DNA of 64,000 nt, taken from NCBI GenBank assembly GCA_022539475.1, contig VCMS01000180.1, forward strand, positions 1 to 64,000, read 5' to 3'. Source of the DNA: Gracilaria domingensis (lineage: Eukaryota > Rhodophyta > Florideophyceae > Gracilariales > Gracilariaceae). Made by a program: the position numbers and the translations under genes. Below, piece by piece: positions 51,170 through 64,000 of this stretch (the first letter of the stretch is position 1; the number at the start of each line of letters is the position of its first letter). Under the pieces are notes generated by a model, which saw only the letters and a program-made list of their open reading frames with translations, did no database searches and was not told the origin of the DNA.

Positions 51170-52116
51170 CGCGCTGCCAATACGACAGAATGACATTACG
51201 ACATGTCTGATGACACTCGTCTGCAACAACCCATCGCCAGCAAACCTCCGCGCCGCCCACGGAGCGCGCGGCGCCATTCCTGCAGGCGGTGCGTCGTTCA
51301 ACGACGTTTCCGTGCCAGCTCATCCTGGATGGCCCATGCGTGCGAGACTTGGCTGCTGTGAGCGCGTCATCATGCTACGTGAATCAGCACCAGTTTATGT
51401 GCACCGCGCGTGACCAAGCGCCCTTCGCTATCATGGAGTGGAGACCGGAACCTCACGATTCGGGCGCCGCGCACAGTGCGAGGAGTAGCGCGGCGGCGAC
51501 CGCGCTTGTGTGCAGCGCGCGCGTCATGGCGACGAGCTCATTCCGCGCGGCGGCGATGCGTTATATTACCGCGCTCAAAGGCGCGGTAGCGGAGCTGGTT
51601 CGCTTTGGAGGCGCGAAGTAGTGACGAAGGCGCGCCTTTTGGTGACGAGGCTGAGCCACCGCGCGCCTCGTGGCGGCTGAGAGCGAGGCGCGCGCAGAAA
51701 TTGCGCGGACGTGGCCCGTAGTAGAAGGTGACAAAGTGAGATCAGACTCAAGCAACAACTGCGGCGAAAACGGCGAAGCTCGTTTACGCGCTCAATATGG
51801 TGTATTAACTCATGCAACAGCTGCACGCGCATCGCTCGCCCTTGGCGCACGCACGCCCGGCTGCGAAGTGCGCGCCCCTCGCCGCGATACGCATCAGGCA
51901 GCGCTGCGCGTTGCGCGGCCGCTGTTTCGCGCTCGTCAGCGCATGGCGCTAAACTCGGCGAGCACGCCGCCGGCCACGAACGCGAGCGCGACGGCAAACG
52001 GCGGCGATGAGAAACGAGCGCTGCGGCTCGCACATCGCCACAAGCATCACGGCGGCCTTGTCGGCGCGCGCAGTGCGGGTGTGCACGTCGGCGCCGATGA
52101 CGCGCGTGATGGCGGC
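51170..52116. other. GC-rich block, decayed coding sequence likely
   Basis: Composition changes abruptly to GC-rich with many GCGC motifs. On the minus strand, traces of a frame continue from the captured gene (ITRVIGADVHTRTARADK, AAVMLVAMCEPQRSFLIAAV), interrupted by stops. No family is recognised. Confidence 0.35.
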
Positions 52117-53133
52117 CTACGAAGGCTGCGCGCCCACCAGCAGCACCTCGAAGCCCTTGATCAGAAGCGTCAAGGCAGAGAGCACGTCAGTGAGCATCTT
52201 GTACAGCAACATGCTTAGCGTGTCAACGTCTGCGATGAGTTCCACCGGCATGAGGTTGAACAGCAACGGCAGCTTGAAGATGGCCACGCTGCTCACTGTG
52301 GGCGCGTCGTTGTCGCGCTGCAGCGCGCGCGCGCACAGCAGCAGGGCCAGCCGCATTGGCGTATAATCGCGCGCCGACGGCGACAGCAGCTCACTGCCGA
52401 GCGCCGCACTGCCTGGCAGTGCCACGAACGCCCGCGCTGGAACGTAGCTGGGTGCTGTCCAGTTGCGGCGCTCCGCCACCGTCGTCGCCACCAGCGTCGC
52501 AGCATCATAGGCGGCGCGTGCAGCCACGGGTCCAGTTAGGCGCTCACGAACGTGCGCACGCGTGGCGGCATGCCGAGGCCCGGGTTGGCATTGGTGGCGG
52601 CAGTCGCCACGTACCACGCGCCGCCGCGCTTGGCGAACAACGCCGAGTCGCGCACGCAGTGCTGCCCGCCCAGCGCGGCCGCCGCGAGAAAGAGACGCCC
52701 GGCGCGGTGGCGTGGCAGTGCCGACAGCACGGCCAGCGGCGGCGGCAACGTCGCCGCGCTTGGCCTGACGAAGCGCGGCACGGCGCGAGCCAGCGCGGCG
52801 GAGAAGGCGGCGACGCTGCCACTCAACGCGCCCGCGTGCAGCTGGCGCGCGGCGGAAGCCGCTAGCGCGTCGGAGACTAAACTAGGGTCGGGCACAGCCC
52901 AGACGCGCACCGCAACGTAGCGCCGCTGCACGCCGTGCCAAGGCCAGGGGGTTGGCGGCGCGCTGATCACACGTGGGCATGGCAGCGCGCTCGTCTACCA
53001 GCAGCGCCGATCGCAGCCGCGCCTCCAGAGGCGGCAGCTGGGCCAGCAACGCCACTACCGAGCGCGCCAGCGCGCGTGCAGCCAAAACCGGCGCCTCTGG
53101 CAGCCCCAGCAGCGTGGCGTTTACCGGCACCAC
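52117..53133 (-). pseudogene. Captured GC-rich host gene fragment, possible membrane protein
   Basis: Three overlapping minus-strand frames (52882-53133, 52536-52970, 52117-52617) read as one decayed gene in the order LARSVVALLAQLPPLEARLR, VPDPSLVSDALAASAARQLH, GQHCVRDSALFAKRGGAWYV, then VAIFKLPLLFNLMPVELIAD and a hydrophobic end (LLYKMLTDVLSALTLLIKGF). Codon and base composition equal the GC-rich first part of the host gene at 21249 and differ from the transposase, which suggests capture of host sequence. Frame changes show it is dead. I recognise no family; hydrophobic segments suggest membrane association. Confidence 0.45.
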
Positions 53134-53567
53134 CGCCGGCCACGGCCGGCGCCGCCGAGGCTTCTGGCAGCGAGTCGGGCGTGGCCGGCTGGGCTCACGC
53201 GCGTTTGCAGTACAGCAGCAGCGCTACAGGGAGGGCAAGGACCCGGAGACGGAACGCGGTACGGCGCGCTCATGGCACGTGAGTTGGCCATGGCGGCGGC
53301 AGCAGCGGAGTGAGACGCATAGCATGCCCGTTGGCGGTGCGCGCCGGGCGGCGCCGCGCGCGCGCACGGTGCCCCGTTTGAGCGCTCTGCGGCGGCACGG
53401 GGCTTTGCTGCCGGCGTCGCGTCATGCGATCCGCGTCCAGGATTGTACGTCCATCTTTTCACCATACTGCTGGCCAAACACAATGGCGGGAAGTAAGCCC
53501 TTCGCGAAGAGAATCTTCTAGGGCCAGGTAAGCATATCATTATTTCTCAAGATGACCAGCACACCAT

Positions 53568-54741
<1,174 letters not shown>

Positions 54742-56221
54742 AGAGGACAACAAAGCTTTCACAGCGTCATGAACGAGATGAAGCGCGCGTGCGCGGGAGG
54801 GAGAGCGTAGCACCATCATGGAAAGCGCCAACCCAACACCAATCCCGCGCACGAACAGTACTGGGAGCTCGTTAAGATTGTCTTTGAGCTCATTCATCGA
54901 TATTCCACGCTTGAAGAGGAAGTCATATAGAGCCTCCTCGCAGGCGAAAAGTTGCGCTTCGGTACGTTCTTCGGTGGCAACGTCGTCTTCGTTCGCAAAT
55001 GCGGCGTCCTCCTCGAGCTGAATGGTGTCCGCAGTGACTTCTTTTGCTTCGCTCTCGATCGGGACGGTTGATTTGGCACGCGGAACATCGGAATGGTCGG
55101 TGTCGTCGTCGGTCATTGCGGCCAGAGTGTCTCTAGCGGACATGTTGAGACGGGTGGTGCGATTGACTACTGGGATAGATGATGATGACGACACCGCTAT
55201 CTAAATAAGCAAATGGAGCGTGACAGGTCTCTATGCCAGCAAAGCACCAACCAGCCGCAAATTGACAAAATGTATCGACAGAAGCGAAAATCGTGGCGCT
55301 CCGTGGGACATGGATAAGACCTGAACATTCCAACAGAAGACCTAAGCCGCCAAGTGAGGATTGGCGAGCCACCGACCACCGACCTACATAACGAAGAGCC
55401 GTGCGCTGACATCATTACATGTTATGGATGGTGAGCAGCACTAGGGTATTTAGGACTAGACGGTGAGCAAGTTACAACTTAGGGTATACGAACCACAAGA
55501 ATTGTAGATATAAACCCCCCGAGTTCGAGGCTTTGCAGCCAACCTAACTCGGGCAGACCACTTCCTCTCTCGACGACTCCCCTCCATCCTTGCCTCTCTC
55601 GCCTTTCTTCCTCCCTTTCCGTCGTCACCAACCTTCTTTCTTTTGGCACTCCCATCTTCCCTCAGCGCAGTCTGCGCCTCCCTGCCACCAACCTTTCCCC
55701 CTACATTTCCTTATTCCCGGCGGCCCGGTCTCCCGCCGTTCCCTACACAGTCGCCTTGTGCTGCTCTCCATTGGGCCCGTCCGCACATTGCGATCATATC
55801 TACATCCCCGTTCCCCCGGACGGGCGTGGGCAGTGGTACGCATTGCACGAGTTCCCTTCCTGTCGTCACCTCGCCTGGTTACTAGGTTTATGGTGGTATC
55901 GACGACAGGATCGAACGCCTTAGCCCTGCCCATTCTACTTTTCCGCCGACAGCCTTGGTGTGTTGGTCTGTTGGCGCTGCATTCTATCGTTGTGTTGGCA
56001 TTCGGCATTGAACGCCGAACCACACTCTCGTTCAATTACTCTCCCCGCTTCCTGTTAGCGGAGAGTTTCTGCTATCTTGGGGTTATCTTGTCTGCTCCTG
56101 CAGGCATCTGAGCTACGTTAACTTGTCGCCCCTTTTGGGCTGGTACTCTCGAGCATTTATTGTGTCGCTCTCCTTGGGTTTGTCACCACCCCCGTCGTTT
56201 CTCCCAAAAATGGCGTCCACA
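54742..56221 (+). repeat. Right LTR, second part
   Basis: It continues the LTR after the 2-bp duplication and matches 36346-37822 with about eight differences. It ends GCGTCCACA at 56221. It carries the same TATA-like site and the antisense Sel1-like frame (ATG at 55143, minus). Confidence 0.9.
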
Positions 56222-57955
56222 GTAACACACTTCTGCGTTAGATACAGCAACTTCTGTTCTTAAAATACCAGTAATTACTTAATTGGCGACAAACCTTTAC
56301 AGTACCACAGGGGAGCACGGGAAAACCGCTCAGTTCTCAAATGTTCTGTTGTAAAGTTTGTATGGGTAAGACAATCGTATTTGTCACGTAGAATCAAAAT
56401 GAATTGCATTGCTGTATTTCAAATGTTCGCTAGAGTTTGAATGTTTGCAAGATACTTGCCTACAATGCACAATTTTGAAAGCGGGAAGAAATGTTTCATG
56501 AGTACATTATTGTAGACGACGTAAATGTTTCTCCGAACATTTCAGTACACAAAAGTTTCTTTGATTTCTATGGGCAGGCCCACGTCTATGTTTAAATTTT
56601 GATTGTGTAGCAAAACTATATATGAGTAATACCAAAAAGATATCATGAAGTTGTGCCACTACCACCGCTTTGTTAAGCAGTATAACAATGTATATAATGC
56701 AAAAAAAGCTGTTTTGGAGCAAAATGCGCAATGTTTGTTTTGGTTTATCGTTTTACTGGCTGTGTGGTTGAGGCCAATACTTTTGTCATTTGTGTATCTT
56801 TTCATGAGCATCAGAATTGGACAAATAGATTACAGTTCTTGAATATGGACAAAGACATATTGCTGGTTCTTCAACACGCACTGCAAATATTTCAAGTATG
56901 CGATGATACATTAACCTGCAACATTTTATTAAGGCGTCCCGTTGTTTGCATCTTACAGCTTACCTTTTACAGTGCCTACATGAAACGTGACAAGGGCACA
57001 AGGAAAAAGAATCCTATGAAAATAAAAAAACAAATACTCATACAGCACTTTATTTGACGAACCGACATTCTTCTTAGGACGTATCATTTGAGGACATGTT
57101 GCGTTTCCCGTGCTCCCCAGTGTCCAACGTGTGAAGACAAGAAACGTTTGGAGGGAGAAAAACCATCAACATTTAACCAGGAGGCAAAAAAAAAGATCTA
57201 ACTGAAGCTAGGACTCCAACAAACGGGTCTCTGAAGCCCTTATAAAACGGCGCAGAGTGCGAAGGGTGCGCACGAGAACTGAATAAGTGATTTCTAAGGA
57301 ACCATTCCGGGCCATTGACTCCTCAACACACCTATAAGCATCTTGCCATCCCGCCAAATAAACTTGATTAGAAAACGTGGACATGACGGAAGTCCTCAGG
57401 GCCGTTGAGAGGGTTTAGCGCAACACCGACAGCGGCGCAGCATGAAATTCTGCAACAAACTCCAACGATTCGATGTCTCCTGGGGCTTCTTCGGCATTCA
57501 TGCCATCCACGTAAGAACTATCCGCGGCGTCCGGAACGGAATCGATAGCGATAGCAGCAGCAGGCGCACTCTCGACAGAACAGTAGCAGCAGGCTCACTC
57601 ACACCAGAGATGGTAGCAGGAGCCATGGCCGAGACCGGACGCTAGAGAAACAGACGATGACTACAGCGCAAAATCCACTGTGAATCTGTAAATTGCAATT
57701 GATTACGCTCATGCCAGTGATATCAACTGAATGTAACTGATTGTGACAGGTCGTCGCACTCAGCACCACTCTATCACGAGTCAAGTAACAAGTTATTCGG
57801 ACATTGGCGTCCCGTAAGCAACGGTAAGTCCACCTGGTATTCAGAAACTCCGAACCTTCCTGGAATTTTCCAGAACATACTAGAAAGTTCTGGAACCTCC
57901 CTGAACAAGCCAAAAGGTTTTGGATGGACTCCGGGGAGTATCGAGATCTCCTGAC
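56222..57955. other. AT-rich intergenic region
   Basis: No gene is supported. Frames up to 108 codons (56731-57057) lack any domain. A TATAAAA box occurs at about 57242. Confidence 0.4.
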
Positions 57956-58934
57956 TGTACAGCAAATTGTGCTCGCCGGATACGCGGGGATGGTTTTCAT
58001 AAGCACCTGATAGAAATGATTTCGAGTACTCGGAATGTATGAGTATTGGCCCATGGATGGATGCCTTCGGCAGTATTGAGGCACGGTATCCTGAAGGGTC
58101 AGCCATGACGTGGCGCAGATGAGTATTGGTCGCGTGTACGCGTGTGTAGAAATGGGTGTGTTCACACATGTCTTGTTATGATTGTCAGATATTTTACTGG
58201 CCGCTGCCGCGGGTTGTCACGTAAACAACGTGTACGGGCCTGCTAAGGTGTGCACTAGATTATTTAATTTAGTTTAACTAATTTATAGGTTGGGATATAA
58301 GAGGTGACCTTCCGGTCACCTCCACCTTCAGTAAAAGGTAACCGAGTTCGGCTCTGAACCAAGTTCGCCTGCGCGAAGTCTAGAAATCACTCAGGAGGGT
58401 CACCGCGTACGATACGGATTGGATTCATCTTTCGGGATCACTCAGGCAATACTGACCATTGTGGCTTTGCCTTCGGGCTTATTTATTCCGTGTCTTCGGA
58501 CTTCCTGTTTCTTTTACTGTAAAGTTGTACTGCTTTCACCACAATTGGTAGCGTTCCCGTCTCTGTATAGAGTTGTGCCGCGTGGGCTTAATACACATAG
58601 TCGTCTCCCGGCGCCGGGTCTGTTGCCGCTTGCCGCACGTCGCGCCGCGGGATTCCTCTCTTTTCCTCCTTTGGTTTCCCTTCCTTTTCCCCCTTTTTCC
58701 TACGGCTTACACCGCTCTACGCTACCTCCCTCCTCAACCACGCCGTCGCTTTTCGCCGGATTCTTGGATCAGGCCGGTTTACCCCTCAACCTCCGTAGGT
58801 ATATCCCGTACCACGGGCGGTCTTACATCCGCACTATCCGTGTTCGGAGGGCTCACCACTGAGTTCACCTCGTCGAGAGGGCAAGGACTCGAACGCCTTG
58901 AGAGACGATCCCATCGCTTGGGTTTTGCTCTACA
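57956..58934 (+). repeat. 5' LTR, family B (979 bp)
   Basis: TGTACAGCAAAT to GTTTTGCTCTACA. Same family as the solo LTR at 14282. A TATA-like ATATAAGAGG lies near 58298. Confidence 0.8.
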
Positions 58935-59638
58935 AGTGGTCTCCCGACTTAGAACGGGCTTGATTCTTTCCTTCGTTCTCGTTCTTGTCGAGGAGTCTGA
59001 CGATTAGTGATCAATTGGTTTTTGGGAAGCTACTGTGAAACAGTGGACTCTTTAGAGTGTTTTATTTGTTGTTCGTTACTTATTCTTTGGAGTATCGAGA
59101 CCTCTCGTTGTTAATTTGATCTTACCGCTGTTCGGTACACTTTGGCCCGGTATGGCGCCACCTGCGCCGAACTCTCGAAACGTGGTGGCTAGAGATGCTG
59201 GTGCGCCTCCGCCTAGGCTTCCGCGTTCTCGCGACTCCTTACCTGCAAGGTCGCCAGACAATGAACAGGTCCCAGAACCCCGGAGAGCTTCGCCAGTCAC
59301 GTCGGGTCCGATCGCCGCTTCTACGGCAGAAGCTCCGTCCGTTACGGGTACTCCGGACATGGAGAGACCAGACGATGTGGTTGAAACCCCTGGATACTGG
59401 TACCTCGAGGCTCAACTGCGTGTCAGTCTACTCGCGCAAAATTCGTGTTCGAGAATCTGCAGTATCTCAGACGAAAGCTTTGCCAAACTGAAATCGGAGA
59501 TCCGACAAATGACATTCGTGTCTTACGTCAAGACGTGAATTCCATTTTGGAAAGTCTGGGTGCACCAGCCGCTTTCGTTCAAGCTTACCATTTCTCCATT
59601 CAGGAGCATCGAGCTAAATCGATCGCTTAACCACTCGG

Positions 59639-60547
59639 TTGTCTACTCTAGGAAAGATCATCCGGATGGATAACGCAACTGATGCGAAGAATGTTATGCA
59701 AGAAGCTTCTAAGCGCTCGGCACGCCAGTCTCCGTATCACGGAAATCGACCATCCAAAAAGGAACTCCGTTACGACTCGGATTCGTCTAGTTCCAATTCT
59801 AGCGTTCCCTCTGCGAAATCTACTTCATCCAGTTCTTCGGACCGTGAGGAAGACCGAGAACGGTATGGGAGTCGATCTCGCGGGACGAAGTCAAAGGCGA
59901 CATATGCCACGCAAGGAGTGATTCTCTCTCGCGAGAAAGGTAGACGTAATCTTGGACTAAAGGAGTTGAAACCAACGAATCTCTTCTACAGGAAGCTGTT
60001 ATCGTATCGTTATTACCGATTGGACGATTCATCGTCGATTCGCACCTCGCGAAGCACCGGTAAGGTGAAGGACCACATCAGAAGACTGAATTTCATGTTT
60101 ACGAAGACATTCGATGGCGAAGATCCAATTCTGGTACTGGACTTCCTGGCCCTCTTTGTGCAGGAAGCCAACATTCTCGGTATGAACGAGGCTCAAGCGT
60201 TTCTCGCTTTACCCTATTTTCTGTCAGGGATGGCTGAAGATCAGTTTAGCTCGGTCCGAGGGTCGTCCCGTGCATCTGAAGGAGGTGTCAGTTGTTGGCA
60301 GGAAGCCGTCCAATATCTCCTGAGGTCCTATGCAACAGGAACCGCGATTCACAAGGCAACGCTCGCTCTACGAGATACGAAACAGAAGACTGAAGAGACC
60401 GAAACGGTTTACTCAACTCGGTTGAATAAAGCGTTTTCATCGCTGTGGAAATGTGTACTCCGCTCAGGAGAGATGCACGATGTTCGTGGATGGGTCGGAC
60501 GCTTCTATCAAGGCTTTGGTGGCGCGATATCGCGAAGAGAGACGTAG
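59639..60547 (+). pseudogene. gag region of the family B element
   Basis: A Ser-rich basic N terminus is followed by a capsid-type helical segment (FTKTFDGEDPILVLDFLALF, LALPYFLSGMAEDQFSS) of the retrotransposon gag type. A zinc-knuckle-like Cys cluster (ICHICYRRGQIAPVC) follows at about 60945-60990. It is a fossil. Confidence 0.6.
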
Positions 60548-61369
60548 GATTACGTATCTGGAATTTGTCTAGTATGCCCCGGCTGAAGGCGAAGTCCTCC
60601 GTGCTCGGCGTCCACCGAAACTCTGTCGCTCAAGGGCGTTGCTTGTCAACGAGTCATCTCCATCTCTTTCCTTGGAACGTGGAAACTCCATGAACCCGGA
60701 TCTGGATAATGTCCACTTCGTTGGAAGTGCTCCGGATTCGTACGGGTCTTCTGACATTCCGTCGTCGTCGACTCCGACCTCGGAAGGTGACCCCGCACTC
60801 TATATGGGAGGAACACGGGTACAGGTCGCTCCACTCGCTTACGCGAACAACAGCAGCCGTTTCTCACGCCTAGGATGGGTGAGTGCGCAACCGCAACGAC
60901 GGCCAGATGGTAATCGATCTTTCGATAAGTCGGTGACGACCATCTGTCATATTTGTTACCGACGCGGTCAAATTGCACCGGTGTGCATGTTGCCCGCTCG
61001 AGAGTTACCGAAAATTATCGGGTGGCATGAGCCCTTGTCACCAGCTGACCGTGCTCGTGTTCCGAGTAAGAATTAAGAAGAGCAAAGGGCAAAGTTTGGA
61101 AATCCTGTTACAAGACAGAACGTTCGAACTCAGCAACCTCGGAACCAGGCTCAACAGGTAACTGTGACCAACCCCGAACCCTGGAATTCTGTTTCCCACT
61201 CTGGACAGAGTTTGCCGTCGCCGGCCAAATTCGCCCAGAAAAACTAAACTTGGGAGTTCCCGCTGCGGAAGGGGCGTCTCCTGAGCCAAAGTCGGAGACG
61301 CCCGAGGCGCCGCCGCTTCGCTCCCAGGTCAATTTCCTTAAGAGGAAGATCCTTACGAGGAAGATGGCT

Positions 61370-61675
61370 CAATCTGAAGTGGCCTCAGAGCTTCTAACGG
61401 TTCTTCGTCGTCCGTGGGTACGGTCCCGAAATTTTCGTAACCCTGATAGAGTCCTTGTGATGGCCAAGAAGAATTATAAGGTTTACGCCGACTTCGGCTT
61501 ATCACACCAGTTTATGGTTCGTCAACTGTCTGTGTTGGACACGGGCGCTGCGCCCAATCTCATTCACTCTCCGTTAGTGCCCCCGGCACTTCCGGAATTC
61601 GTTCGCTATGGTCCAGGCTTGGATATCGCGGACGCGAACAACAAATCCTTGCGCACGGTTGGTAACTTAACTCTC
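61370..61675 (+). pseudogene. Protease-like region of the family B element
   Basis: SVLDTGAAPNLIHSPLVPP is the retropepsin active-site segment, close in form to ALLDSGAIPNLMS of the younger Gypsy element. It runs straight into 3' LTR sequence. Confidence 0.6.
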
Positions 61676-61890
61676 ACATACCTTTCTTCTCGACCATTCC
61701 GTCACTTTCCGCCGGACTCCTGGATCAGGCCCGTTCACTCCTCAACCTCTATAGGTATATCCCGTACAACGGGCGGTCTTACACCCGCACTATCCCTGTT
61801 CGAAGGGCTCACCACTGAGTACATCTCGTGTAGAGGGCAAGGACTCGAACGCCTTGAGAGACGATCCCATTGCTGAGGTTTTGCTCTACA
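61675..61890 (+). repeat. Partial 3' LTR, family B
   Basis: It matches the last about 215 bp of the 5' LTR (GTATATCCCGTA, CTCACCACTGAGT, GACTCGAACGCCTTGAGAG) and ends GCTCTACA. Confidence 0.8.
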
Positions 61891-62006
61891 GTGACAGAAC
61901 TGTTTAAGTCACTATATTCAGGACACGAAACGGTCTAGAACTTTATGAATGACTTGTTTAGAAGTCTTCTGAATATTCTAGAAATTCTAGAAGCTTTCGA
62001 ACAACA

Positions 62007-62753
62007 TGTTAAGAGAGAACATGTGGCTCGGAGCTTCGGAGGAAGAACTACTAAGGCAATAGTAAGGCGACAAAATGTCTCGAATAAATCTTGCGATAAA
62101 GTAGAAATTAGAAATGCGTAGAAATGGTTTCTACAATTTGCTACCTTGAAACAAACCGTATATTGGAGGGTAGCAATGGTCTATATAAGCATAGTGGCAT
62201 TTGAGTTGACCCTTGTTCAGTCCTCTCCAACCACACACCACGCACTACACCTTCACATAAACAGCAACAAATATCTGCTCGTCAACCTTCCTATCCACCT
62301 TTTCTTTTCTCTCCTTTTAGTGTGGTGGGCTTTCCGGTACTACTACATCTTTGGCCCCTTGGTGGTTCTGACCTTCCCGCCCTTTTTTTCTTTCTTTTAT
62401 AAAACCTTTTTGCCTACTTCTGAAGATTGGCTTTCACTGTTGATCTAGGTCTTTATAAGATTGTGTTTGACGTTTGGCACAAGCTTTTCCCGTGTCTATT
62501 CAAGTTCTCGTCTTAAGGTAGCGTGGGCTTTAGTCTTTTGGTTTCGAATCAATGTTTGAAGTTCGACGCAGGTTTTAGCCGAATTATTTCCGGGTGCTCG
62601 TCTGGAGTTGACGTGGGCTTGTGCCATTTTCTTATTTGTTGTTTATTTTATTGTGCACATGTGTACACTGCCATTATTTTGGCTGGTACCCCCTGGCATT
62701 TCCGTTGGATTTTTCACCATTGGCGTCATTCTGTTACAAAAATGACGTCCACA
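62007..62753 (+). repeat. Probable solo LTR, family C (about 747 bp)
   Basis: It ends CAAAAATGACGTCCACA, like the CCAAAAATGGCGTCCACA end of the young Gypsy LTR. A TATA-like CTATATAAGC lies near 62182. It starts TGTTAAGAG if the flanks CAACA (62002-62006) and CAACC (62754-62758) are a 5-bp target duplication with one mismatch. No internal sequence follows. Confidence 0.6.
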
Positions 62754-64000
62754 CAACCCATGGTCCTATCGATACGCTTGGCTGATTGCGTCTGTTCTCT
62801 TCGCTCCTATTCTTGCCTTCATGGCTGTCAAGTACGTGACAGCTGGAATGAGACCAAAGTCTTTGTGTGTTTTTAATTCGAGACTTCTTTCTTGCTCCTC
62901 GTTGATGTTCTTGACCAGTTAACATATTTCGGTTTTTTTCTGATTTGCATTTTCTGGAGACGCTTAATGTAAGCTGTGGTTTCGAGGGTATAGTAGGATG
63001 AGAATAACTAAAAGGAACAACATGCTTCAGTTTTGCTATGAGCAAAGTGCTTCATTAGCTCAACATTAGCTCAGACCGTAAGTAGGAGCGTAGCTATTAG
63101 CCTCAATGTGGATAAGAGCTTTGGTATCAACAGATCTAAAGATGAGCTGTTATTGTAGATACGTGGACGCGAAACGTACGAAGATACGCGTCGCCCCGAT
63201 TATGGTGATGCACCTATTCATGAGCATTTCTCACTCCAACAACAAATCAAATCATCATGTCAGCAAACAAATTCGTACAGAGCAGGACATGCTTGGTCAG
63301 CAACGTTGCATGGGGTACGAACATGTAAAAAACGGATATATATATGATATGAAGATTCGTTCTGGGCACGTTCGTGAGCTAACAACCCTTGGAGTCACAC
63401 GCATGCAAATTCAGGTACATATACACGCACGACTACCGCAGTGAGCTACAGCGGTGATAGAAAGGCGCTAAAAGCACGCGTGCAGTAGAGTCAAGTTGTT
63501 CATCTCGCGTGGAGGGCAACAAAGAATCCGAGAAGAAGAAGTCCCGTCTGTCCGGTCACTGAAATCCACCCTCCATGCCGGACAGAATTGACTTTATTGA
63601 GTGAAATTGGAATCCCCTCCAGCCCACCCCTCATCTCCTCCGAGCTACCCGAGCTGCGCGGCAGCTCACAGCTCAATCAGACTTCTCGCGTCAGCGGCGG
63701 CATGCGGTGGGCACGTGTCAGCGTTGTGCACACCGCACACACCCCCTGCTCGCCTGGAAGTCGTCGAAGAAGCGACGCAAACTCGAAGAGTAAACGACAA
63801 GCGACGCGACCTTGGCGAGGAAAAGAAAAGTCCACCAACAACGATTATTGTTGGGAGAAGGAAGCCGCAAAGGCGGCAAACTGTAATACCGCAAGGACAT
63901 GTGTAAGACCATAAAGCGACATACTGCCATTAAGCAACGTAGTCTTCTCGATTTCGCACTACAAACCAAGCAAACATAAACACCAGCACACCGTAGCGTT
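62754..64000. other. Nothing recognised to the window end
   Basis: Frames of 100-117 codons occur on both strands without domains, signal peptides or repeats. Confidence 0.4.

Larger units (their letters stand above)
57956..61890 (+). mobile_element. Broken Ty3/Gypsy-type LTR element, family B
   Basis: Parts seen: a complete 5' LTR, a primer-binding site starting TGGTCTCCCGAC, a gag region, a protease-like region and the last about 215 bp of a 3' LTR. Reverse transcriptase, RNase H and integrase were not seen. CTGAC at the left and GTGAC at the right are a probable 5-bp target duplication with one mismatch. The element is broken in several places and looks moderately old. Confidence 0.75.

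Overview
The window looks like a nuclear contig of a compact, intron-poor photosynthetic eukaryote, most likely a red alga. This assignment is inference. Host genes are single uninterrupted frames with eukaryotic signals (secretory signal peptides, a type II membrane glycosyltransferase, TATA-like boxes at about 60-90 bp). A decayed gene fragment encodes a plant/cyanobacterial-type phytoene desaturase, so the lineage makes carotenoids by the plastid route. About two thirds of the window is transposon sequence of many kinds, with host genes only in the middle.

Layout. 1-9563: one end of a large Plavaka-like (CACTA/CMC superfamily) DNA transposon. It has a broken C2H2-finger transposase on the minus strand, a convergent set of cargo or accessory frames on the plus strand (a SET-domain protein and a coiled-coil protein) and a 2.8 kb non-coding end full of hairpins and tandem repeats. 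This transposon sits inside the 5' LTR of a broken chromodomain Ty3/Gypsy element (9564-13020). That element in turn interrupts a host gene for a secreted Cys-rich protein (13021-13439). 13.5-16.2 kb: a solo LTR and two copies of a 215-bp TG...CA repeat.

16.8-34.4 kb is the host gene island: a DEP-domain/flavoprotein disulfide reductase fusion; a small secreted protein; a GC-rich propeller-like protein; a fucosyltransferase-like type II membrane enzyme; a second secreted Cys-containing protein; two Sel1/TPR-like repeat proteins, the first short; and a secreted GH18-like protein with two Cys-rich modules. The spaces between them hold well-delimited small transposons: two piggyBac-like MITEs (TTAA sites) and two hAT elements with perfect 8-bp target duplications.

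35.9-56.2 kb: a young, apparently whole Ty3/Gypsy element with a 2012-codon gag-pol frame and an extra downstream ORF. Both carry internally duplicated, unrecognised domains. Its 3' LTR is split by a second Plavaka-like transposon (45465-54741) with recognisable inverted ends and a 2-bp target duplication. This second copy carries a decayed transposase, a 110-bp palindromic satellite array, a GC-rich captured host-gene block and the phytoene desaturase fragment.

56.2-64 kb: AT-rich intergenic DNA, a broken Gypsy-type element without visible pol (57956-61890), a solo LTR (62007-62753) and about 1.2 kb in which I recognise nothing.

The most interesting system is the Plavaka-like pair. The same transposon family is seen twice with conserved ends and hairpins but different internal cargo, each copy inside an LTR. 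At least one appears to have moved when its own transposase was already broken.
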